64,000 nucleotides of DNA, from NCBI GenBank assembly GCA_007692605.1, contig REBS01000096.1, forward strand, positions 1-64,000, written 5' to 3'. The position numbers were made by a program, and so were the translations under genes. The notes under the pieces are model-generated. The model was not told where the DNA came from. It saw only the letters and a list, made by a program, of their open reading frames with translations, and did not search any database. Source of the stretch: Gemmatimonadales bacterium (GTDB taxonomy: Bacteria; Gemmatimonadota; Gemmatimonadetes; Longimicrobiales; Gaopeijiaceae). How positions within the stretch are numbered: the stretch's first letter is position 1; every line of letters begins with the position of its first letter. Below are positions 39,116 to 49,720 of the stretch, piece by piece.

Positions 39116-42055
39116 TCAGTCGTCGTTCAGCCCCAGCGCGTCCGCGACCAGCTTCGCCTGCTTGGCCTCGTGCGACTTGGCGCGGCCCTCGGCGGGGGAC
39201 GCCCGCTCCGGACGCGATACATGGCGGAGCGGGACCTCCCTGGGAATCACCGAGCGCAGGTGCGGTCCGATATACGTGAGGGCCCCCATGTTGCGCGGCT
39301 CCTCCTGGACCCAGATCGCCTCTTCGAGCGCAGGGAAGCTCTCGACGACCGTGCGGAGCGCCTCGGAGGGGAAGGGATACAGGGACTCGACGCGCACGAT
39401 CGCCACATGGTCGAGCTCTTCGCGCGCATCGGCGGTCAGCAGGTCGTAGTAGACCTTGCCGGTGCAGAGGAGGAGTCGGGTGATCCGGTCTTCTCCGCCC
39501 TCGATCACCGGGTCGGGCAGGACCGGCCGGAAGGTCTCTTCGACGAGCTCCGACACGGCCGAGGTGGCCTTCGGGTGTCGCAGCAGACTCTTCGGCGTCA
39601 TCACCACGAGCGGACGCTTCGGGGTGCCCAGCGCCTGTCGGCGAAGGAGGTGGAAGTACTGCGCCGGTGTCGTGGGGTAGGCGACCCGGATGTTGTCCTC
39701 GGCACAGAGCTGCAGGAAGCGCTCGAGGCGGGCCGAGGAGTGCTCGGGTCCCTGCCCCTCGTAGCCGTGCGGGAGGAGCATCGTGAGCGACGAGACCTGC
39801 CCCCACTTCGTACGACCCGAGGCGATGAACTGGTCGATCACGGTCTGGGCCACGTTCACGAAGTCGCCGAACTGCGCCTCCCAGAGGACCAGGTCGGGCT
39901 CCGCCACCACCGAATAGCCATATTCGAAGCCCAGCACCCCCATCTCGGAGAGGGGCGAGTTGTAGACCTCGAAGCGGGTGTCCGAGAGATGGGCGAGGGG
40001 AAGGGTGCGCTCCCCGGTCTCGTGATCGTGAAAGACGAGGTGGCGCTGCGAGAAGGTGCCCCTCTCGGAGTCCTGGCCCGACAGCCGCAGGGGAATCCCC
40101 TCCTTGACGAGCGTCCCGAAGGCGAGGGCCTCGGCGTGCGCCCAGTCCATCCGGGCGTCCGGGCCGAAATCGGACTTTCGACGCTTGAGCTGTCGCTCGA
40201 GCTTCGGATGGATCTTGAAGCCGTCCGGGACCTCGAGTATTTCCCGGTTCACCCGCTCGACCACGTCGAGCTCGACCGGCGTGTGGGCCTCGATCGGCTC
40301 CGGCTCCGGGGGGGGCGGGGGGAAGGGATCGTGGCTGGAGCTCTCCTTTTCTTCCTTGACGCGCTCCTGCGCCTCGCGGAAGGTGGCGGCGACCTCGTCG
40401 GCGAAGGCCTCGGCCTCGTCTTCGGTGATCACCCCTTCGTCGACCAGGGAGCGCACGAAAAGAGTGCGCACCGTCGGGTGGTCGGAGATCCTGTCGTACA
40501 GCGCCGGCTGGGTGTACGAGGGCTCGTCTCCTTCGTTGTGGCCGTGGCGCCGGTAGCCGACCAGGTCGATCACCATGTCGTCGTGGAAGGTGGCGCGGTA
40601 GGCCATTGCCAGGCGCATCGCGGCCAGGCAGGCCTCGGGGTCGTCAGCGTTCACGTGCACGACCGGAATGTCGTAGCCCTTGGCCACGTCCGAGGCGTAC
40701 CGGGTCGATCGCCCGTCGACGGGGTTCGTGGTGAAGCCCACCTGGTTGTTCGCGATGATGTGGATGATCCCCCCGACCGCGTACCCGCGAAGGCGGGCCA
40801 GATTCAGGGATTCCGCCACGACCCCTTCGGCGGCGAAGGCGGCGTCTCCATGGATCAGGATCGGCACGACCGAGGCCTCGTCGCGCTCGGCGTCGCGCTC
40901 GGGTCCCGAGAACTGGAGCGACCGCGCCATGCCGGCCACAACGGGGTTCACGAACTCCAGGTGCGAGGGATTCGGCGCGAGGTTGATCTCGAGCGTCTCG
41001 CCGTCGCGCGTCGTGTACTCGCCCCGGGCGCCGTGATGGTACTTAACGTCACCGGTGCCCGGTGTGGACTGGGCCAGAGCCCCCTCCTGATGGGGAGTCC
41101 CTTCGAATTCACGCAGGAGCGCCTCGTACTTGATCCCCACGATGTGCGTCAGAACGTTCAGGCGCCCGCGATGCGCCATCCCGAGGACCGCACGGCTCGC
41201 TCCACTCTCGGCACCCCGGTTCAGGGCCTCGTCGAGCATCGGGACCATCATGTCGTTGCCCTCGATCGAGAACCGCTTCTGCCCCAGGTAGGCCCGGTGC
41301 AGGAAGGCCTCCATCCCCTCGACCTGGGAGAGTCGCTTCAGGAGCCGCTTTTTCATCTTGGGCTCGAGGGGCTCGGCGTGCCGTCCGGACTCCACTTCGT
41401 TCCAGAGCCAGCGGACGCGGTCCGGGTCCTCGAGGTGCTCGAACTGGTAGCCCACCGAGCCGCAGTAGATCGCCCGGAGCCGCTCGAGCGTCTCGGAGAC
41501 CGGTGCGTCCCCGCCGTCTTCGAGAATCAGCGACGTCGGGATCTCGGCGAGCTCCTCGATCGACGTGCCGAAGAAGGAGGGATCGAGCTGGGGGTGTCCC
41601 GGGGGATCACTCCCCAGCGGATCGATCTGCGCCAGCTGGTGCCCGTGGTCGCGGAAGGCCTGGATGAGGGCGGTCGCGCGGGCGATCAGGGGAAGGAGGC
41701 GGGCTCCATCTTCGGGCGCGGCTCCCGATCCGGCGGGCTTCCCCGAGGCCGAAATTTCGGCCGGAGCCTCCCCGTCGATCCGTGCCGCCTCGGCTTCGGG
41801 CCGTGTTTTCTGGCCGTCGGTCGGGGAGGACGGGCGGGGCGCCCGATCGGTCGCAGCCGGAGCCGGCTCCGGCGGTCGCCCGTTGCCCCGCAGCCCATCG
41901 GGAACGATGAGCCCCTCCGCCACCAGCTCGTCGAGTTGTCCCGAAAAGATGGCCCGCCACTCGTCGGGGACCGATTGCGGGTTCCTCGAAAACTGTTCGA
42001 AGAGATCCTGGACGTAACCGGCGTTGTAGCCGTCGAAGAGCTTGGAAATGGACAT
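39116..42055 (-). CDS. sucA: 2-oxoglutarate dehydrogenase E1 component
   Basis: 979 residues; thiamine-diphosphate enzyme that decarboxylates 2-oxoglutarate in the TCA cycle and hands succinyl groups to E2. The N-terminal E2-binding helix (GYNAGYVQDLFEQFSRNP) is followed by a low-complexity linker (about 60-115). Active-site histidine blocks include VLGMAHRGRLNVL, and the Mg/ThDP region GDAAFAAEGVVAESLNLA with IANNQVGFTT. YRRHGHNEGDEPS and LWEAQFGDF follow in order. ATG at 42055 lacks a clear Shine-Dalgarno. No E2 gene is in the window. It is divergent from yfiH across 350 bp. Confidence 0.96.
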   Translation of the reverse strand: MSISKLFDGYNAGYVQDLFEQFSRNPQSVPDEWRAIFSGQLDELVAEGLIVPDGLRGNGRPPEPAPAATDRAPRPSSPTDGQKTRPEAEAARIDGEAPAEISASGKPAGSGAAPEDGARLLPLIARATALIQAFRDHGHQLAQIDPLGSDPPGHPQLDPSFFGTSIEELAEIPTSLILEDGGDAPVSETLERLRAIYCGSVGYQFEHLEDPDRVRWLWNEVESGRHAEPLEPKMKKRLLKRLSQVEGMEAFLHRAYLGQKRFSIEGNDMMVPMLDEALNRGAESGASRAVLGMAHRGRLNVLTHIVGIKYEALLREFEGTPHQEGALAQSTPGTGDVKYHHGARGEYTTRDGETLEINLAPNPSHLEFVNPVVAGMARSLQFSGPERDAERDEASVVPILIHGDAAFAAEGVVAESLNLARLRGYAVGGIIHIIANNQVGFTTNPVDGRSTRYASDVAKGYDIPVVHVNADDPEACLAAMRLAMAYRATFHDDMVIDLVGYRRHGHNEGDEPSYTQPALYDRISDHPTVRTLFVRSLVDEGVITEDEAEAFADEVAATFREAQERVKEEKESSSHDPFPPPPPEPEPIEAHTPVELDVVERVNREILEVPDGFKIHPKLERQLKRRKSDFGPDARMDWAHAEALAFGTLVKEGIPLRLSGQDSERGTFSQRHLVFHDHETGERTLPLAHLSDTRFEVYNSPLSEMGVLGFEYGYSVVAEPDLVLWEAQFGDFVNVAQTVIDQFIASGRTKWGQVSSLTMLLPHGYEGQGPEHSSARLERFLQLCAEDNIRVAYPTTPAQYFHLLRRQALGTPKRPLVVMTPKSLLRHPKATSAVSELVEETFRPVLPDPVIEGGEDRITRLLLCTGKVYYDLLTADAREELDHVAIVRVESLYPFPSEALRTVVESFPALEEAIWVQEEPRNMGALTYIGPHLRSVIPREVPLRHVSRPERASPAEGRAKSHEAKQAKLVADALGLNDD

Positions 42056-42405
42056 AGGTCCCGGCCTTGGAGGCCATGCCTCAAGGGTTAGCGCTGTCCG
42101 AGGGCGTTGGGCGCCCCGGATTCGACTCTCATAAAGGTAGGGATTTTCGGGCAGGAAGCGACCCCGTAGCCGGGATGTGTCTGATCCGAGCTTCGGGTCG
42201 TGCGTTCGCGGGTGAGCCCGAGGAGTCGACGGCTCGAGGCTGCCGAACCACGGCGGGGAGTCGAGGCTTGTTCGGCGACACGCCCCATGTGTGGGGGTGC
42301 AGAATCCAGCCGGCGAGCAGTACGTTGTACGTTGGCGGCCGGCAGGTGCCCGGCCGGGTCTGCCCCGCACCCTCTTTGCGGGCTTCCGTGTAACGCGATG
42401 AGGTC
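42056..42405. other. 350-base divergent intergenic region between sucA and yfiH
   Basis: No gene is visible. Features seen: a tandem TACGTTG-TACGTTG (42321-42334) and a 7-bp perfect inverted repeat CGGCCGG/CCGGCCG (42336-42342, 42350-42356) ahead of yfiH, either of which could be a regulator or leader element. No confident -35/-10 pair for either gene was found. Confidence 0.45.
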
Positions 42406-43254
42406 ATGCCCGAATCCAGTTCCGTAGACGGTGTCCGGTCGGCTCCGTCATCCCTTCCGATTCCCGAGCCACCGCCGATGCCCGCACCGGTTGGGGTGGA
42501 GCCGTGGGCCGACCGCTTCCCCTGGCTGATCGCGGGGACCACGACGAGGGGGGGCGCCCCGGCGGCCCCCTTCGACCTCGGCCTCTTCGGAAACGCACCG
42601 GTCGCCGCCGTGCTCGGCCGCTGGGAGGCCCTCCGGCGCTGGACCGGGATGCGGGCGGTGGTCCACTCCCGTCAGCTGCACGGAACCGGACTCCGGCTGC
42701 ACCGACACGCGAACCCCGGGCTCCACCTGACCCCGCCCGGCGACGCGCACCTCACCCGCGAGCCGGGCCTCCTGCTGACGGTGGCGCTCGCCGACTGCGT
42801 GCCCATCTTCGTCGTCGCGCCCGAACGCCGGGTGATCGCCCTGGTGCACGCCGGATGGAGGGGCAGCGCTGCCGGAATCCTGGAGCACACGATCCACTCC
42901 TTCCAGACCCGCTTCGGGGTCGACCCCGAGGCGCTGCACCTGCACCTGGGCCCGGCGATCGGGGCGGACGCGTACGAGGTGGGACCCGAGGTCTTCCGGG
43001 GGCTGGGTCTGCCCGACCCGGGCGGCCCCGCGCTCCTCGACCTTCGCGGTGTGCTCGTGGAACGAGCCGAGCGGGCAGGGGTTGATCGCAGGCAGATCAC
43101 CCGCACCGAGCGCGGAACCCTGCGCGACCCTCGTTTCTTCTCTCACAGGGGAGGCGATACAGGCCGCCAGGTCGCCTTCCTCGGGATCCGGGATCCCGGA
43201 CCCGACGACGACGCCCCGTCCCCTCCCGACTCCAACGCCGACTCCGAGCCATGA
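42406..43254 (+). CDS. YfiH-family (polyphenol oxidase / purine nucleoside phosphorylase) protein
   Basis: 282 residues. Family marks: HSRQLHG, VALADCVPIFVV and LVHAGWRGSAAGIL, whose histidines and cysteine bind a single zinc or copper. Members were long called laccase-like and have more recently been shown to act on purine nucleosides; which holds here is unknown. The first ~30 residues are proline/serine-rich and the last ~20 are an acidic tail. It heads a run of four genes, overlapping the next as ATGA. Confidence 0.9.
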   Translation: MPESSSVDGVRSAPSSLPIPEPPPMPAPVGVEPWADRFPWLIAGTTTRGGAPAAPFDLGLFGNAPVAAVLGRWEALRRWTGMRAVVHSRQLHGTGLRLHRHANPGLHLTPPGDAHLTREPGLLLTVALADCVPIFVVAPERRVIALVHAGWRGSAAGILEHTIHSFQTRFGVDPEALHLHLGPAIGADAYEVGPEVFRGLGLPDPGGPALLDLRGVLVERAERAGVDRRQITRTERGTLRDPRFFSHRGGDTGRQVAFLGIRDPGPDDDAPSPPDSNADSEP

Positions 43255-43462
43255 CCCGATCCCCCGCGCACGGCCCCGCTCCGGGACTCTGCGGGAGCTG
43301 TCGGCATGTGCGACGGGTCCGAAGCGGAAAGGGCTCCACCTTCTTCCTGTGTCGCAGGGCGGCCACCGATCCCCGCTTCCGGAAGTACCCTCCGATCCCG
43401 GTGCTCAGCTGCGTCGGCTGGGAACCCGACGATGAGCCCGCGCCCAGGACCGGAGAGGACTC

Positions 43463-43466
<4 letters not shown>
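43251..43466 (+). CDS. Small four-cysteine, probably zinc-binding protein
   Basis: 71 residues. C14 and C17 form CGSC, with C34 (FFLCRRA) and C54 (PVLSCVGWEP) completing a likely zinc site. RFRKYPPIPVL before the last cysteine looks conserved rather than random. Overlaps YfiH (ATGA) on one side and the glycosyltransferase (GTGA) on the other, so it is almost surely translated. I do not recognise a named family and its job is unknown. Confidence 0.75.
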
Positions 43467-45232
<1,766 letters not shown>

Positions 45233-45236
45233 GCCG

Positions 45237-46007
45237 GTGACTACACTCGACCCGGCCCCCGATTCCGGGCTCTCGGCAGCCTTTCCCGGGGTCGCCGCGG
45301 TGATTCCCGCGATCAACGAAGAGGGCAGCATCGGCCGTGTGGTCCGGGAGCTGCGCGAGCGGGGAGTGGGGCGCGTCGTGGTGGCCGACAACGGATCGAG
45401 CGACGGGACCCCCCGGGTAGCCGCCGAGGCCGGAGCCGAGATCGCGACCGAGCCCCGGCTGGGGTACGGCCGGGCCTGCCTGTCCGGTATCGCCCTGCTC
45501 GAAGCGGGCCGGGAGCCTCCTTCGGTGGTGGTCTTCGTCGATGGGGATGGGGCGGACGCCCTCGAATGGCTGCCGCGGCTCCTGGAGCCCGCGCTCCGGG
45601 ACGAGGCCGACTTGGTGATCGGTCGGCGCACCGACGCGGGTGAGGTCGGCAATGCCCGAGCCCACGCTCGGATCGGGAGCCGCTGGGTCCTGCGGGCCGC
45701 CCGAATCCTGCACGGTTTGCAGGCCGACGACATGGGCCCCTTTCGCGCGGTGCGGTGGGAGACGCTCCAGGCGATGCGCATGGACGATCCGACGTGGGGC
45801 TGGACCCTCCAGATGCAGCTTCGCGCGCACCACCTGGGAGCCCGAACTCTCGAGATCGAGGTGCCCCGGCGGGCTCGCACCGCCGGACGCTCCAAAGTCT
45901 CAGGCTCTCTCGGGATCTCGCTGCGTGCGGGGGTCCGGATGGGGTGGACGCTGATCCGGGAGCGGATTCTCGCGCTCCGACAGGAAGGCCCGCACGACCG
46001 CGAGTGA
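45237..46007 (+). CDS. Glycosyltransferase family 2, DPM1/polyprenyl-phosphate type
   Basis: 256 residues from GTG 45237, five bases after the upstream stop. The GT-A fold is seen in AAVIPAINEEGSIGRVV, VVADNGSSDGT and VVFVDGDGAD, then DMGPFRAVRWETL, as in dolichol/polyprenyl-phosphate sugar transferases without a membrane anchor. It probably works with the preceding membrane glycosyltransferase. Its last 108 bases overlap the 3' end of the convergent hydrolase gene. Confidence 0.85.
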   Translation: MTTLDPAPDSGLSAAFPGVAAVIPAINEEGSIGRVVRELRERGVGRVVVADNGSSDGTPRVAAEAGAEIATEPRLGYGRACLSGIALLEAGREPPSVVVFVDGDGADALEWLPRLLEPALRDEADLVIGRRTDAGEVGNARAHARIGSRWVLRAARILHGLQADDMGPFRAVRWETLQAMRMDDPTWGWTLQMQLRAHHLGARTLEIEVPRRARTAGRSKVSGSLGISLRAGVRMGWTLIRERILALRQEGPHDRE

Positions 46008-46793
46008 CCGTTCCGGAACCTCTTCGGGCGGAAGGTGCCCGACCCCGTCGAGCACCACGGAGCGCGCATCGGGCAGCTCGCGCTCCAGTCGCTCCGCGAA
46101 CTCCGGTGGCACGACCGGATCCTCGGCGCCCCACAGGCCCAGCACGGGGAGGGAGAGCTCCGAGTAGCGGCGGCTGACCTTCTCGGCCAGCTCCGGCTGG
46201 ATCTGCCGGCCGGCCTTCAGGATCGCACGCCGTCGGGCCCGCGACTGCAACGGGCCCCGATAGCCCTCCACCAGATCCCGTGTCAGGGTCGACGGGTCGT
46301 GCACGATTCCCCGCAGCCCCATGCGCAGCGCCCAATGGGGGGGTGGCGCGAGCAGGAGGAGCTCGCCCAGCCCGCGAATCCGCGACATCGAGAGGTAGGG
46401 AGGGAGCGACTGGGGATAGATCGCCCCGCTGATCACGACGAGCCCCGCGAGCCGATCCAGTTCCTCCGAATCCAGAAGGCGCAGCGCGGTCAACAGCACG
46501 ACGGCCCCCCCCAGCGAGTGCCCGATGAGCACGGGGGGGTGGCCCGGTAGAGCGCGCAGCCAGCGCGCAAGGTGCTCGGCCTGGGCGGGGGGAGAGTAGT
46601 CGCCCTCGGCGGGGGTGGCGGCGCGCCCGAATCCCATGAGTTCGACCATGTGCACGGGACGCTCGTCCGCAAGCTTCGGGGCCCAGTGGCGCCAGAAGTG
46701 GTTGTGCGCGCCGAACCCGTGAACGAGCACGACGGGGCGTCCGGGAGCCTCGCCGCCCAGGGTGTCGACGTGCAGCGGCGACGGGTCGATCAT
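45900..46793 (-). CDS. Alpha/beta-fold hydrolase
   Basis: 297 residues from ATG 46793, which overlaps the stop of the SbcC-like gene as ATGA. The oxyanion motif is VVLVHGFGAHNHFW, the nucleophile serine is in LIGHSLGGAVVLL, the acid in WGAEDPVVPP and the histidine in DGVGHLPPEEVP. The substrate is unknown; esterase or C-C hydrolase activities are common in the fold. A longer open frame upstream is arginine-rich noise and would run into the SbcC-like gene. Coupling to a DNA-repair-like pair may be incidental. Confidence 0.88.
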   Translation of the reverse strand: MIDPSPLHVDTLGGEAPGRPVVLVHGFGAHNHFWRHWAPKLADERPVHMVELMGFGRAATPAEGDYSPPAQAEHLARWLRALPGHPPVLIGHSLGGAVVLLTALRLLDSEELDRLAGLVVISGAIYPQSLPPYLSMSRIRGLGELLLLAPPPHWALRMGLRGIVHDPSTLTRDLVEGYRGPLQSRARRRAILKAGRQIQPELAEKVSRRYSELSLPVLGLWGAEDPVVPPEFAERLERELPDARSVVLDGVGHLPPEEVPERSLAVVRAFLSERENPLPDQRPPHPDPRTQRDPERA

Positions 46794-49720
46794 CCGACCT
46801 CGCCGCCTGAGCCTGAGCCTGAGCCTGTGGCTGCGTCTGCGACTGCGCCGGAGCCCCGGACCGAGCCCGGGGGAGGGAGCCGGAGAAGGGCTCCCCCGCG
46901 CGCCTCGACCTCGCGGGCCATGGGGGCATGGCAGGTGAACAGGAAGATCTGCCGCTCCCGGGAGAGCTCGGCCAGCAGTTCCAGCGCCCACCCCCGACGC
47001 TCGGGATCCCAGTTGACGAGGGCCTCGTCCAGAATCAGGGGGAGGGGCTCCCCATCGCCCTCGATGAGCTCGAGCACCGCCAGGCGCAACGCCAGGAAGA
47101 CCTGTTCGCGTGTACCCGTCGAGATCGGCTCGCCGACCGGGAGGGCATCCGGGAGGTGCGGGGCGCGAAGCAGGAGGGCGTCGGGTGTCTCCTCGTCCCC
47201 CAGGATGAGGTTCGTGTAGCGCCCTCCGGTGATTCGGCCGAGGTATGTCTCGGCCCGCCGGATGAGTTTGGGTTGGTGGGTCTCGCGAAACTCCCGTTCG
47301 GCGGTCTTTACGATGCGGGCCAGGATCCGAAGCCGGTCACGCTCCTCCCGAACTTCGGTCCGCTCTTCCTGCAGCCGGAGGATCGCCCCCTCGACCCGGT
47401 CCACGGTTTCACCCTCGAGAAGGGTGGATTCCTCGGTCCGAAGTTCCGCTCCGCGCTCCCGGAGGTCCCCCAGCTCCTCGGTCAGCGCGCGGACGCGCTC
47501 CTCCATCTCCTCGATCGAGCTCGCCGCCTCGGGATCTTCGGACAGGGCCAGGACTCCGGCCCGTACCGACGCCACGGATCCGTGATCGCGGATCAGCTGA
47601 CGCTCGACGTGTCGGGCCTCGGACAGGGCCTCGAGGCGGTCCGCGGCTTCTCTCGCCCGTGCCTCGGGACCGTCGCCCGAGGGGGCCGCGGCCTCGAGAA
47701 GTGCGTGAAGATCGCCAAGCGCACGGGTCGCGGCTTCGACCTGTTCGGACGCACGTTGCCGCTCCGCCCGGACCGCCTCGAGGCGTGTGAGACTCTCTCG
47801 CTTCCGCTCGATTCGTTCCTCGACCCGCTCCATCTCGGCCTCCAGCCGGGTCAGGGTACGCAGCGGGGCGCCTCCTCCACCGTGCAGGTCGTCGCGGTCG
47901 CCGGGGAGGGCGTCGAGGAGAGCCTCGAGCTCCGCCGCGAACTCCCACTGTTCGGCCTCGAGCTCCGAGATCTCGTCCCGCAGTCGGTCGGCCCGGTCCA
48001 GCTGTGCTCTCAGCGCCTCGATCTCGCTCGCGATCGATTCGTCGGGCAGGGCTCCGCGCTCTTCGCGCAGGGGGATCCCCCGGAGCGACTGGTCGACCTG
48101 CTCGGCAGCCGCGGTCGCCTCTGCCCGGAGCTCCGCGATCCGGGTCGCGTGCGCGGCCTGCTCCCGACGACGACGATCGGCCTCGCGCTCGACCTCGCGG
48201 GCGTTGCGGCTCCACTCGCGCAGCGCCCCACCTCCGAAGATGAGGGCGACAAGCCCGGCTCCACCCAGGATCAGGGGGAGCGTCGGGAACCAGCCGGGTG
48301 CGGGGGACGCATCGGTCGCCCCCCCGAGGGCGAGGGTCAACCCGACTGCGACCAGCGTCAGGAGCGCCCCCCCGCCGAGGGCGAGCACGGCCCACAGGGG
48401 GCGGTCTCCGGCCCCGGCCTCACGATCCGGTCGACCCGGAACGGGCGCCGGACCCGGGTGGGTCTCGGCTCGGTCCTCGGCCGAGCGCACGCGGGCCAGC
48501 GCCTCATCGCGGCGCCGGATCCGGTTACGCAGCTCCCCCGCAGGCAGCGAGTCGAGGCGGGCCCGGACCTCGGGGTCGCCTCCCGGCGACGGGTCAGCCT
48601 CGGTGCCCTGGAAGAGCTCCCGCTCGCCGTAGTTGATCGCCTCCTCGACCTCCCGAAGCTCCTGTCGGGCGCGATCGATGCGACGGTCGCGCTCCGCGAC
48701 GACGGGTCGCGCGGCCACGAGGGCTCGGACCCGGCCCTGCCGGAGCTCCAGCGTGTCGAGGAGCGGGTCCGCAGCGGGTTGGGCCTCGTTGGCCTCCACC
48801 TCGACGCGGATGGCCCGCTCGAGTTCCTCGCGACGGGTCCGGAGGTCGGCCTCGAGCTCCGCGAGTCGCTCCAGCGGACCCGAGGGAACCGCCTCGAGCG
48901 CCTCGAGCGGCTCCACGGGCTCCGCCTTCCGACGGAGCGAACGGATCGCCTCGAGCCGGGTCTCGAGGGGCCGGAAGGTGCGCGCTGCAGCAAGAGACTG
49001 CTCCAGCTGCGTGCGCTTCACACGAACGGCCTCTCCGTGCTCCTCCAGCCGCGCCCGATCGCGAACCACTTCGCGGAGCTTTCGATCGCGGTCTCGCGCC
49101 TCGGCGAGACGATCCGACAGGTCCTTCAGCTCCTCGCGGATCTGCGCGGCTCGGGGTGAGCTCCTGCGATCGGGGCGCCAGAGGGATTGCGCCCGCTTCG
49201 AGAGCGCCTCGGCGACCCGGCGTGGAGAGCCCAGGTCGCGGGTCCCCATTCCCACGACGAGTCGATCACGCAGCTCCTTCCAGACCGGCCCTTCCTGCAG
49301 TCGGGCCATGTCGGGCAGGGTGATCGCGTAAACATGCTCGAAGAGCGCCCTGGGGATGTGTCCGGCCGAAGGGATCGCCCGGTTGCCGATGTCCTCGGTC
49401 CGCTCGCCCTCGTCGGTGGGGTGATGGATCCGTCCCCAGGGGGACGTCAGGAGGCGGCGGTGAACCCGGTACTCGGCTCCCGAGCGGGTGTGGATCCATC
49501 CTTCGATCTCCAGATCGGATCCGTCCCAGGGCGCGTGGGGATTCGTGTCCCGCGAGGCCGGATACATCCCGTGGATCAGGGACCGAAGTGCCAGGAAGAA
49601 CGACGACTTTCCGGCCTCGTTGTGACCGAGCACGACGGTCAGTCCGGGGAGTTCGTCGGGCCCCGAGTCCACCTCGAAGAGGGGTCCGAAGCGAACGATC
49701 CGCACGCGCAGGAACCTCAT
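46790..49720 (-). CDS. SMC/SbcC-like AAA ATPase with membrane segments (YhaN type)
   Basis: 976 residues. Walker A is GHNEAGKS (32-39) near the N-terminus; the C-terminal lobe has LGRITGGRYTNLIL, the signature STGTREQVFLALRLAVLEL and Walker B PLILDEALVNWD, so both halves of an ABC-type head are complete. Between them is a very long coiled coil interrupted by two hydrophobic stretches (about 442-468 and 480-502) that look like membrane spans, as in YhaN proteins. There is no CxxC hook. The C-terminal tail is glycine/serine-rich. It overlaps the upstream nuclease gene as ATGA and forms with it an SbcCD/YhaNO-like pair. Confidence 0.88.
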   Translation of the reverse strand: MRFLRVRIVRFGPLFEVDSGPDELPGLTVVLGHNEAGKSSFFLALRSLIHGMYPASRDTNPHAPWDGSDLEIEGWIHTRSGAEYRVHRRLLTSPWGRIHHPTDEGERTEDIGNRAIPSAGHIPRALFEHVYAITLPDMARLQEGPVWKELRDRLVVGMGTRDLGSPRRVAEALSKRAQSLWRPDRRSSPRAAQIREELKDLSDRLAEARDRDRKLREVVRDRARLEEHGEAVRVKRTQLEQSLAAARTFRPLETRLEAIRSLRRKAEPVEPLEALEAVPSGPLERLAELEADLRTRREELERAIRVEVEANEAQPAADPLLDTLELRQGRVRALVAARPVVAERDRRIDRARQELREVEEAINYGERELFQGTEADPSPGGDPEVRARLDSLPAGELRNRIRRRDEALARVRSAEDRAETHPGPAPVPGRPDREAGAGDRPLWAVLALGGGALLTLVAVGLTLALGGATDASPAPGWFPTLPLILGGAGLVALIFGGGALREWSRNAREVEREADRRRREQAAHATRIAELRAEATAAAEQVDQSLRGIPLREERGALPDESIASEIEALRAQLDRADRLRDEISELEAEQWEFAAELEALLDALPGDRDDLHGGGGAPLRTLTRLEAEMERVEERIERKRESLTRLEAVRAERQRASEQVEAATRALGDLHALLEAAAPSGDGPEARAREAADRLEALSEARHVERQLIRDHGSVASVRAGVLALSEDPEAASSIEEMEERVRALTEELGDLRERGAELRTEESTLLEGETVDRVEGAILRLQEERTEVREERDRLRILARIVKTAEREFRETHQPKLIRRAETYLGRITGGRYTNLILGDEETPDALLLRAPHLPDALPVGEPISTGTREQVFLALRLAVLELIEGDGEPLPLILDEALVNWDPERRGWALELLAELSRERQIFLFTCHAPMAREVEARGGALLRLPPPGSVRGSGAVADAATGSGSGSGGEVG

